Below, in pieces: positions 1 to 5,484 of a stretch of DNA of 11,977 nucleotides; position 1 is the first letter of the stretch, and each line of letters opens with the position of its first letter. Where the stretch lies: NCBI GenBank assembly GCA_020851395.1, contig JADZCW010000136.1, forward strand, positions 1 to 11,977, given 5' to 3'. The notes beneath the pieces are model-generated. The model made no database searches, had not been told where the DNA came from, and saw nothing but the letters and a program-made list of their open reading frames with translations. The translations under genes and the position numbers were made by a program. This DNA comes from Phycisphaeraceae bacterium (GTDB lineage: Bacteria; Planctomycetota; Phycisphaerae; Phycisphaerales; Phycisphaeraceae).

Positions 1-614
1 ACCGCCTGATCACCGTCGACGCTCGCTTCCACGGCCAGACGACCAACCCCGGCGACCCGCAGATCCTCCACAGCGAGCTGGCCAAAGACCTCGCAGCCCT
101 CTGCGACAAGCTGGGCGTCCGCCGGGCCCACTTCCTGGGCATCTCCTCCGGCGCCATGCAGCAGTTCCACCTGGCCCTGGCCCGGCCCGACCTGGTCCAG
201 TCCATGACGCTGGTCGTCGGCACGCACATCTTCGACGACTACGCCAAACAGAAAGTCAGGGAAATCGCGGCCAATCAGCGAGCCAAGTTCCTCGCCGAAC
301 CGCTCGACGATCCCGCCAGGCAGGCCCGCCGGCTCAAGATGAACGACCAGTGGGAGGGCTCGGTCATGGCCCCCGGTGATCACGCCCACACCCCGGCCCA
401 GCTCCGCACGATCAAGACCCCGGCCCTGATCGTCCACGGCGACCGCGACGTCTTCTTCCCCGTCGGCATCGCCACGGAGATGTACACCTCCATGCCCAAC
501 ACCGAGCTCTGCGTCCTGCCGCGCTGCGGGCACGACGTGCCGGAACGCCACTCCAACTTCTTCGTGCAGATCGTGCTGGATTTCCTGGGGCGGAACCCCA
601 TCGCCAAGGCCTGA
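1..614 (+). CDS. Alpha/beta-fold hydrolase, copy 1 (5' end cut by window edge)
   Basis: The open frame runs in from the left edge (first whole codon at base 3) to TGA at 612-614, and it aligns with copy 2 (758-1528) from that protein's residue 49 onward. The roughly 48 N-terminal residues, including the oxyanion strand, lie outside the window. The nucleophile elbow GISSG is present (Ser codon 144-146), as are HGDRD for the acid and RCGHDVP for the catalytic histidine, so the triad is intact. The family covers esterases, lactonases and C-C bond hydrolases, and the substrate cannot be read from sequence. Against copy 2 I count 29 differences in about 200 aligned residues. Oddly, the usually conserved DxRGHG turn reads DARFHG here (DWRGHG in copy 2), which could alter the active-site entrance. 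An ATG at 156 is internal and follows the nucleophile, so it is not the real start. Confidence 0.9.
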   Translation, partial: RLITVDARFHGQTTNPGDPQILHSELAKDLAALCDKLGVRRAHFLGISSGAMQQFHLALARPDLVQSMTLVVGTHIFDDYAKQKVREIAANQRAKFLAEPLDDPARQARRLKMNDQWEGSVMAPGDHAHTPAQLRTIKTPALIVHGDRDVFFPVGIATEMYTSMPNTELCVLPRCGHDVPERHSNFFVQIVLDFLGRNPIAKA

Positions 615-724
615 ATGGTTGACGAAACCTCGATCGGCTCGATGACCACGTTGTCGCGGCGAATGTCGGCGGGGCGCGACCGGCGGCGAGCGGCGCGAAC
701 CGTCATGCCCCTGTCTGACGACGA

Positions 725-750
725 TAGAATTAGAGTTCTTTCCCAAGGAA
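725..750 (+). promoter_or_regulatory. Possible -10 box and Shine-Dalgarno site of hydrolase copy 2
   Basis: AAGGAA at 745-750 sits seven bases before the ATG at 758 and fixes the start of copy 2. TAGAAT at 725-730 resembles a -10 box and would give a leader of about 20 bases. No good -35 box lies 16-18 bases upstream (GTCATG region), so the promoter is weak evidence while the ribosome site is good. The rest of the 143-base gap after copy 1 shows nothing else. A promoter here would mean that copy 2 is not wholly dependent on readthrough from copy 1. Confidence 0.4.
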
Positions 751-757
751 TCCGCCC

Positions 758-1528
758 ATGCCCAAGATCCAAGTCCGCGACATCGAGATGAACTACGAAG
801 AGCACGGCGCGGCCGACGGCGAGCCTCTGGTGCTGCTGCATGGTTTCACGGGCAGCCTCCGTGGTCTCGACCGTTTTCTTGAGCCGTTTGGCGCCAAGTA
901 CCGGCTGATCACGGCCGACTGGCGCGGCCACGGCCAGACGACCAACCCCGGCGACCCGCAGATCCTCCACAGCGAGCTGGGCAAGGACCTCGCGGCCTTC
1001 TGCGACAAGCTCGGCATCCGCCGGGCCCACTTCCTGGGCATCTCCTCCGGCGCCATGCAGCAGTTCCCCCTGGCCCTGGCCCGGCCGGACCTGGTCCAGT
1101 CGATGACACTGGTCATCGGCACGCACATCTTCGACGACTACGCCCAGCAGAGGGTCTCCGAGATCGCGGCCAATCAGCGGGCCAAGTTCCTCGCCGAGCC
1201 GCTCGAGGACCCCGCCAGGCAGGCCCGCCGGCTGGTGATGAACCAGCAGTGGAAGGGCTCCGTCATCGCCCCCGGCGATCACGCCTACACGCCGGCCCAG
1301 CTCCGCACGATCGCCTCTCCCGCCCTGATCATCCACGGCGACCGCGACATCTTCTTCCCCGTCCGCATCGCCGTGGAGATGTACACCTCCATGCCCAACG
1401 CCGAGCTCTGCGTCCTGCCGCGCTGCGGCCACGAGGTGCCGGACCGGTTCGTCAGCTTCTTCGTGCAGATCGTGCTGGATTTCCTGGGGCGAAACCCGAT
1501 CGGGGCGAGTCAGCGCGGAGCTTCATGA
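758..1528 (+). CDS. Alpha/beta-fold hydrolase, copy 2
   Basis: This complete 256-residue protein has the usual length for a single-domain alpha/beta hydrolase. In order: oxyanion strand LLHGF (26-30), DWRGHG turn (54-59), nucleophile elbow GISSG with Ser96, a cap region (about 120-180), the acid in HGDRD (Asp197 most likely, Asp195 possible) and His225 in RCGHEVP. No signal peptide or membrane segment is visible, so it should be cytoplasmic. The closest relatives I can name are the broad 3-oxoadipate enol-lactonase/haloperoxidase-like esterases, but the substrate is unknown. The ATG at 758 follows AAGGAA. It lies 143 bases downstream of a close paralogue on the same strand and converges with the DinB gene. 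The pair looks like a recent tandem duplication, with conserved cores and divergent C-terminal tails (copy 2 adds SQRGAS). Confidence 0.93.
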   Translation: MPKIQVRDIEMNYEEHGAADGEPLVLLHGFTGSLRGLDRFLEPFGAKYRLITADWRGHGQTTNPGDPQILHSELGKDLAAFCDKLGIRRAHFLGISSGAMQQFPLALARPDLVQSMTLVIGTHIFDDYAQQRVSEIAANQRAKFLAEPLEDPARQARRLVMNQQWKGSVIAPGDHAYTPAQLRTIASPALIIHGDRDIFFPVRIAVEMYTSMPNAELCVLPRCGHEVPDRFVSFFVQIVLDFLGRNPIGASQRGAS

Positions 1529-1587
1529 CGTAGCGTCGGCTAATTCTGGAGGACCGCCGCCCTGCGTTGTCGCATCGGAAACGATTC

Positions 1588-1622
1588 ATCACGATCACCG
1601 GACGATCACGATCACCGGACGA
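1588..1622. repeat. 17-bp perfect tandem duplication between convergent genes
   Basis: The 17-base unit ATCACGATCACCGGACG occurs twice head to tail (1588-1604 and 1605-1621) without mismatch, and one more base continues the match. It lies in the 102-base gap between the convergent hydrolase and DinB genes. It probably arose by replication slippage. There is no stem-loop plus T-run here, so it does not look like a terminator. Confidence 0.85.
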
Positions 1623-1630
1623 CTCGCTGA

Positions 1631-2176
1631 CTACGCATAATGCTGCTGCGGCCAGCTCTTGCCGTCGGTCAGGCCTAGGGCGCCTCGCAAGAGCCAGATC
1701 TGCCGCACGTGGGCCATGGCGTGGAGGATCGTCCTCTTGTAGAAGTCGGCGCGGTCCCCGGGCCAGTGATCGCCGGGTTTCTCACGCAGGTACGGCTCAT
1801 CCAGCCCGGCCAGGATCGCCTCGGCCCGAGCCCGGATCTCATACAGCCACCGCAGCATCTGCTCGGCCGGAGGAAAAACATCACCGGGTTTCGGCCGCTG
1901 CTCCGGGCGGCATTGCCACAAGTCCCAGCGTTCCTCGTGCGGGAATGGCCGCGGCCCCCCCTGGAGGTTGGTGTATTCGTCCAAGTTCTGAAGCGTGTGC
2001 ATGACGATCCAGGAGATGTTGTTGCGGCCCTTGATCGGGAAGGCCCGCATCTGTGCATCGGTCAGGTCAAAGAACGATTCCTCCAGCGCGATCAGGGCTT
2101 CATCCAGACAGACGCTGATCCAGCCCTTGTAGTCCAGGTGCCAGGCGTTCTTGCATTGATGCCTGCCGATGGCCAT
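1631..2176 (-). CDS. DinB-family (YfiT/DinB four-helix) putative metal-dependent protein
   Basis: This 181-residue protein matches the DinB superfamily in length and motif layout. His60 lies in the second predicted helix (WIVMHTLQNLDEY), and a HxxxH pair, His152 and His156, lies in the last helix (ILHAMAHVRQIWLLRG). In characterised members these three histidines hold a divalent metal. The N-terminal stretch and the FPIKGRNNISW segment are typical of the fold. Family members include thiol transferases and DNA-damage-induced proteins of unclear role, so the reaction cannot be assigned. The start is well supported: on the minus strand AAGGAGG (plus coordinates 2183-2189) lies six bases before the ATG. 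The GFA-like gene ends 40 bases upstream on the same strand, so the two are probably cotranscribed, with this gene second. No T-rich terminator is evident after the stop. Confidence 0.87.
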   Translation of the reverse strand: MAIGRHQCKNAWHLDYKGWISVCLDEALIALEESFFDLTDAQMRAFPIKGRNNISWIVMHTLQNLDEYTNLQGGPRPFPHEERWDLWQCRPEQRPKPGDVFPPAEQMLRWLYEIRARAEAILAGLDEPYLREKPGDHWPGDRADFYKRTILHAMAHVRQIWLLRGALGLTDGKSWPQQHYA

Positions 2177-2216
2177 GGTGTGCCTCCTTCCTACGTTTCT
2201 CCTGGATTGGCCCCTC

Positions 2217-2618
2217 TCATGGTTTCACTGGCTTGATCCACTCCAACTTGTTCTCGCCGAACACGTCCTCTCTGGGCGTGAACACCGCGGGGTCGTCCAG
2301 ACTGCCTAGCGTGACGTCGATCTCCCGCTCAGCCCGTCCGCCGTCGCCCAAGAATGAGATCGGCGTGCCGCATTTCGTGCAGAACGTCCGCGTGCCGCCG
2401 CAGCCGTCACAGCTGGCCTGGGGGAACTGGTCCGAACGAACCTCCGCCAACGTGCCCCGCGTGAGCCTGAACTCCGCGGTCTTCACGGTGACCCACGGCA
2501 GGGCCCCAGCCCCGGACGACTTTTTACATCCGGGACAGTGACAGACCGTCACGTTCAGCGGCTTGCCCGTGATCTCGTACCGGATCTGACCGCAGAAGCA
2601 ACCACCTGAATGTGACAT
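2217..2618 (-). CDS. GFA family (Mss4-like fold) zinc-binding protein
   Basis: The protein has 133 residues when started at the MSHSGG methionine (2616-2618). It shows the GFA/Mss4-like cysteine pattern in order: CxC at Cys7/Cys9 followed by Gly, CHCxxC at Cys26/Cys28/Cys31, and CxxCG at Cys80/Cys83. These seven cysteines correspond to the zinc ligands of glutathione-dependent formaldehyde-activating enzyme and its relatives. An extra CDGC pair (Cys70/Cys73) is unusual for the family. Most GFA homologues have no proven formaldehyde activity, so I name only the family. An in-frame ATG exists 23 codons upstream, but AAGGA (plus 2626-2630) lies seven bases before the chosen ATG and would fall inside the longer reading frame. 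It is the first gene of a probable operon with the DinB-like gene 40 bases downstream. Confidence 0.88.
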   Translation of the reverse strand: MSHSGGCFCGQIRYEITGKPLNVTVCHCPGCKKSSGAGALPWVTVKTAEFRLTRGTLAEVRSDQFPQASCDGCGGTRTFCTKCGTPISFLGDGGRAEREIDVTLGSLDDPAVFTPREDVFGENKLEWIKPVKP

Positions 2619-3055
2619 GTGCGTGTCCTTGATCATGCCGTCGTCAATCGGAGAATCGTGGAGGGGCTGTGCATCGGGGGCGATCAATCCGGATCGTCAA
2701 ACGATGGCGCGATGGTCCGTCGACAACGAAAAGCCTGCGAATGGGCTGGCAGAGGTTTCGTCGATCATGGGCCTTGCTTGTCAGCCGTTGCCCATCGTGC
2801 TGGCCATATCGGCCAATGTCAACCTTTGATCTGTGGCGTCGGGAGAGAGCCAAGGACAACCAGCAGCCCTCATGCGTGCATGCGATCTCTCAGGGACGTG
2901 GTGCTCGTTGACCACGCGCGGTGTGGCGTCCGGGCAACATCCTGCACGACAAGGCCCAGGGACGGCTCGGGCAATGACTCCGCAACGCATTGCTTTTTAA
3001 TCACTTACCACCGACAGGCGGTTCGTCCCCTTCTGGCACCTCCCTTGCCATATCC

Positions 3056-3153
3056 CTCTCGTCGCTCGGAGAGAAGAGACGCAAGAGAGATGTCCAAGAG
3101 AGACGAGAGACCTGGGGGTGGCCTGGAAGACCACCCCCACCCGCTGAGGCGGG
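3056..3153. repeat. Cluster of three inverted repeats
   Basis: CTCTCGTC (3056-3063) pairs with GACGAGAG (3102-3109) around a purine-rich loop of 38 bases. Immediately after comes a nine-bp perfect stem, TGGGGGTGG (3113-3121) with CCACCCCCA (3131-3139) and a nine-base loop. Then CCCGC (3140-3144) pairs with GCGGG (3149-3153). The three stems are packed into 98 bases with almost no spacer. No open frame with support covers them. It could be a structured RNA, a palindromic repeat element or a decayed insertion; the sequence alone does not decide. Confidence 0.5.
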
Positions 3154-3297
3154 GCGGACGGGGAAGAACGCTGAGGGGAGCACCGTGGCAACCGGTAATT
3201 GGGGGGACTGCGGAAGACAGGGAAAGTAGACGCACAGGCCATTGGCTGATTTCCGTGCAAATCGCGGAAGTTGCGGTCAAATGGCCCCATTTTTTTC

Positions 3298-3327
3298 TTG
3301 AAATTTGTCGCCCCCCGAGGGACAAAT
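3298..3327 (+). promoter_or_regulatory. TTGAAA box overlapping a 7-bp inverted repeat before the secreted-protein gene
   Basis: ATTTGTC (3303-3309) and GACAAAT (3321-3327) form a perfect inverted repeat with an 11-base C-rich spacer. TTGAAA at 3298-3303 would make a fair -35 box, but the matching -10 (about ACAAAT at 3322-3327) is poor. The repeat falls where a regulator could bind over the promoter, 47 bases before the ATG at 3375. Operator function is inference. Confidence 0.3.
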
Positions 3328-3374
3328 AACAGTGGAGGCGTATCGCTAACCGGAGGCTGGAGGGAGAAAGACCC

Positions 3375-3941
3375 ATGCTCTACAGCAAGTCTCGACGGTG
3401 GACGGTTATGGCATGCGCCATGGCCGCGGCGGCGATCGGCTTCCATGCGCAGGCGGACCTTCAGCAGTCCCACGCCACGGCCAGAGTCATCACCCGGGCC
3501 ACGGCCAACCCGACGGGCATGCAGGTGGTCCCGCTCAACCGCAGCGGCCGGCTGCACGTCGGCGTGGTGGTCCCGCGCGCAGCCTCGGCAACGTACGTCA
3601 TCAACGGCCGATCCGACCTCTCGGCCCACCGGCCGCGCCTGATCGACGTGCGCCTGGTCAACATCACTGTCCAGCTCGAGCCCACCCGCGACTACCTCCG
3701 CCAAGGCTACGGGCTGATCGACGACAAGTGCTTCATCCCGCAGGCTCAGTCCCTCTGGCAGAGCATCATGCTCAACAAGGCCAGCGTCGTCCGCCGAGTG
3801 GACCTGCTGCCGCCGCTCGACCCCCTGCCCCAGCCGCGGGCGATCATCCTCAAGCCCGGGCTGCTCATGCCGGACGAGCCCAAGAAGACCGAGCCGGCCG
3901 AGCCCAAGCAAGTGCTGCTTCCCATGGCCTGGCGTGAGTAA
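3375..3941 (+). CDS. Secreted protein of unknown function with Sec signal peptide
   Basis: I do not recognise this 188-residue protein. Residues 1-27 make a classical signal peptide: positive N-terminus (KSRR), hydrophobic core (MACAMAAAAIGF) and an AQA signal peptidase site before Asp28, so it is probably exported. There is no lipobox, and no membrane segment follows. The middle (about 45-125) is mixed and probably beta-rich. A lone cysteine occurs near residue 120 (DDKCFIP). The last third is proline-rich and charged (LDPLPQP, PKKTEPAEPK), which may be a linker or a surface-exposed tail. AGGGAG (3361-3366) lies eight bases before the ATG. It is followed at 3999-4024 by an 11-bp inverted repeat, then by the CPBP gene on the same strand. 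Coding is supported by the signal peptide, ribosome site and high third-position GC. Confidence 0.75.
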   Translation: MLYSKSRRWTVMACAMAAAAIGFHAQADLQQSHATARVITRATANPTGMQVVPLNRSGRLHVGVVVPRAASATYVINGRSDLSAHRPRLIDVRLVNITVQLEPTRDYLRQGYGLIDDKCFIPQAQSLWQSIMLNKASVVRRVDLLPPLDPLPQPRAIILKPGLLMPDEPKKTEPAEPKQVLLPMAWRE

Positions 3942-3998
3942 ACCCCTCACGCGAACTGCCATGGACTGTGAAGGGAAATGCTCCCCCTCCTGATCGCG

Positions 3999-4024
3999 CA
4001 TGACCTCCCTAACGGGAGGTCATG
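3999..4024. repeat. 11-bp perfect stem-loop downstream of the secreted-protein gene
   Basis: CATGACCTCCC (3999-4009) and GGGAGGTCATG (4014-4024) are perfect reverse complements around a TAAC loop. It lies 57 bases after the stop at 3941, where a transcription terminator would be expected. Neither strand has a T-run directly after the stem, so it is not a textbook intrinsic terminator. It may mark an RNA 3' end or protect one. The longest possible start of the CPBP gene, the ATG at 4022, sits inside the right arm. Confidence 0.7.
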
Positions 4025-4072
4025 CTGCTTACGGGCTCGGTGGCGTGCTCAACACCACGGGCCGACGCCGCC

Positions 4073-4093
4073 GCGACGCCAAGCCGGCGTCGC
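4073..4093. repeat. 8-bp perfect stem-loop ahead of the CPBP gene
   Basis: GCGACGCC (4073-4080) pairs with GGCGTCGC (4086-4093) around an AAGCC loop. It is the second stem-loop in the gap between 3941 and the chosen CPBP start at 4133. Two stem-loops here argue that this stretch is non-coding leader and not the N-terminus of the protease. Confidence 0.55.
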
Positions 4094-4132
4094 CGGGCGA
4101 TGATTCATCGCTCAATGGTGTATGCTCGTGGC

Positions 4133-4930
4133 ATGTCCACGACGTTGCCGGCAACGCGATCGTCATACCCGCGCGTCCGGGCGGCCGGGGCGCTGCTGCT
4201 GTTGGCGCCCGTTCCAAGCCTGACCGTGCTGATCTGGCTGCACGGCGCCACGGGCGCGTGGGGCCAGGCCTTCGCGGCGGTCGGCAAAGTATGGCTGATC
4301 GGCTTCCCCATGGCGTGGATCGCGTTGAACCGAGGCGTGGGCGGGCTGACCGCGCCGCTGGGTTCCGCCCGCAAAGACCATCCGGGCAAGACGTGGGCGT
4401 TCGCCGGCGTGATCGAGGGTCTGGCCTGGGGGCTGGCGATCTTCGCAGCCATCGTCGGGGCGTACGCCTGGGTCGGCCGATCGTGGATCGACGGCCCGTC
4501 CATGCGGTCGGTGCTGAGCGAAAAAGGCCTGGGCAACCCGTGGGTCTACGCCGGGCTGGCCGGGTACTGGTGCCTGGTCAACGCCTGGCTCGAAGAATAT
4601 GTCTGGCGATGGTTCATCCACGAGCGCTGCGATGAGCTGCTCCACGGCCGGCGAGGTTCGGACTCTCAACCGCTTGATGCGGCCCGCGGGTGGCTGATCC
4701 CCGCGATGATCACCAACCTGCTCTTCGGCGCGCACCACGCCCTGGCGCTGAGCGCCTACACCGACTGGCGCGTCGCCGCGGCGGGCACGACCGGCGTGTG
4801 CCTGGGCGGGATGATCTGGTCGTATCTGCTGCACCGCCACGGCACGCTCTGGCCGGCCTACTCCAGCCACGTGCTGGCGGACCTGGCGGTCTTCGGCGTC
4901 GGGGCGTGGATCATGCTCAGCGGCGCGTGA
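4133..4930 (+). CDS. CPBP family intramembrane metalloprotease (Abi/CAAX-like)
   Basis: Started at 4133 the protein has 265 residues and several hydrophobic segments (roughly 18-38, 48-66, 88-113, 136-153, 214-233, 246-262). The three CPBP motifs occur in order: EExxxR (Glu154, Glu155, Arg159, in LEEYVWR), FxxxH (Phe198, His202, in FGAHH) and HxxxD (His246, Asp250). These are the expected metal-binding and catalytic residues of the CAAX-protease/bacteriocin-processing family. It is an integral inner-membrane protein; the substrate is unknown, and bacterial members range from peptide processing to self-immunity. The frame is open from 4022, but the extra 37 residues are charged, non-hydrophobic and encoded over two stem-loops. 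The ATG at 4133 has no Shine-Dalgarno. TATGCT at 4121-4126 lies where a leaderless transcript's -10 box would be, but that is a guess. Confidence 0.88.
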   Translation: MSTTLPATRSSYPRVRAAGALLLLAPVPSLTVLIWLHGATGAWGQAFAAVGKVWLIGFPMAWIALNRGVGGLTAPLGSARKDHPGKTWAFAGVIEGLAWGLAIFAAIVGAYAWVGRSWIDGPSMRSVLSEKGLGNPWVYAGLAGYWCLVNAWLEEYVWRWFIHERCDELLHGRRGSDSQPLDAARGWLIPAMITNLLFGAHHALALSAYTDWRVAAAGTTGVCLGGMIWSYLLHRHGTLWPAYSSHVLADLAVFGVGAWIMLSGA

Positions 4931-5176
4931 GCGCCGGCCGGCTTCGCATAGACTCAGATCACCAAAAAAGTGAGCCCAGCAGCGGGGGTTGGAGCTGCCG
5001 GGCTCTGGTGTGGTTTGATCGCGTGGACGTACAAGGCAGGAGCATCAGCGTGTGGGAATCGACTGCATCGGGGGAGACATTCCCGGGGCAGCCGTAAAGC
5101 ATCGCAACCCGACCGGCCCACGCGTCAACCAGGACCAATATGTCTAACGATCACCCTCCTCCAACCTCGCCCCGCT

Positions 5177-5229
5177 AAAAAAATCACAACCCCTCGGCGA
5201 TGGACTTCATCAACACGTCCTCCGAGGGG
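5177..5229 (-). terminator. Stem-loop followed by T-run (minus strand)
   Basis: CCCCTCGG (5190-5197) and CCGAGGGG (5222-5229) form an 8-bp stem with a 24-base loop that can itself fold (GATG 5199-5202 with CATC 5208-5211). Reading leftward, the stem is followed six bases later by seven T residues (A-run 5177-5183 on the plus strand). The long loop and the offset make this a weaker terminator than those at 10247 and 11696. It lies about 255 bases after the radical SAM stop, so it may belong to a lost gene. Confidence 0.35.
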
Positions 5230-5352
5230 CCCCCGTCATGTCATGGATCCGGCTCAACACACCCTCACGACGGCCAAGACCATGATGCTTCCCCTGATCC
5301 GTCAATCCTAAAGCGCAAAACCCCTTCCGCCAACACAACCGTGACGGATTAT

Positions 5353-5387
5353 GCCGAAAAATGCGGCAAAAAAAGCCGTCCTGACGG
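5353..5387 (-). terminator. Possible weak terminator downstream of the radical SAM gene
   Basis: On the minus strand a short hairpin (arms 5376-5380 and 5383-5387, GC-rich, tiny loop) is followed by CTTTTTTT (A-run 5368-5374). A second small stem, GCCG (5353-5356) with CGGC (5364-5367), lies directly beyond. It begins about 97 bases after the stop at 5485. Stem stability is marginal, so confidence is low. Confidence 0.35.
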
Positions 5388-5484
5388 GGCATGAGGCGAC
5401 GTGCGTGAAGCTGGGAAGAAATGAAAGACCGCGTCGCCTGTTTTGTAAGCTCGGTGCGACCAGGCCCCCCCAAATTCACTCGGC

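Larger units (their letters stand above)
2688..3374. other. Intergenic region between divergent genes, no convincing gene
   Basis: Several open frames cross this stretch, but none has a believable start, a recognisable motif or consistent composition. What can be supported is structural: an imperfect stem near 2726-2761, a group of stem-loops at 3056-3153, and an inverted repeat at 3303-3327 just ahead of the secreted-protein gene. Part of it must hold the promoters for the leftward GFA/DinB genes and the rightward gene at 3375. A TTGACG-like box at about 2699-2704 (minus strand) has no good -10 partner. Confidence 0.5.
4931..5484. other. Intergenic region between convergent CPBP and radical SAM genes
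   Basis: No frame here has a credible start or motif. The useful content is two stem-loop plus A-run signals at 5177-5229 and 5353-5387, both oriented to end leftward transcription from the radical SAM gene. A short minus-strand stub ending at the stop 5184-5186 reads like the tail of a protein (SEDVLMKSIAEGL) but is interrupted upstream. The stretch may hold a decayed gene. Confidence 0.45.

Noticed and set aside
380..1432. 350-codon minus-strand open frame spanning both hydrolases
   Set aside because: It is antisense to two clear paralogues and runs through their intergenic gap without any recognisable domain.
2619..3329. 236-codon plus-strand open frame
   Set aside because: No ribosome site or motif, and the composition shifts along its length. 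It crosses three stem-loops and overlaps the GFA start region.
2997..4001. 334-codon minus-strand open frame
   Set aside because: It covers the secreted-protein gene in antisense and crosses its promoter region. No motif supports it, while the plus strand has a signal peptide and Shine-Dalgarno.
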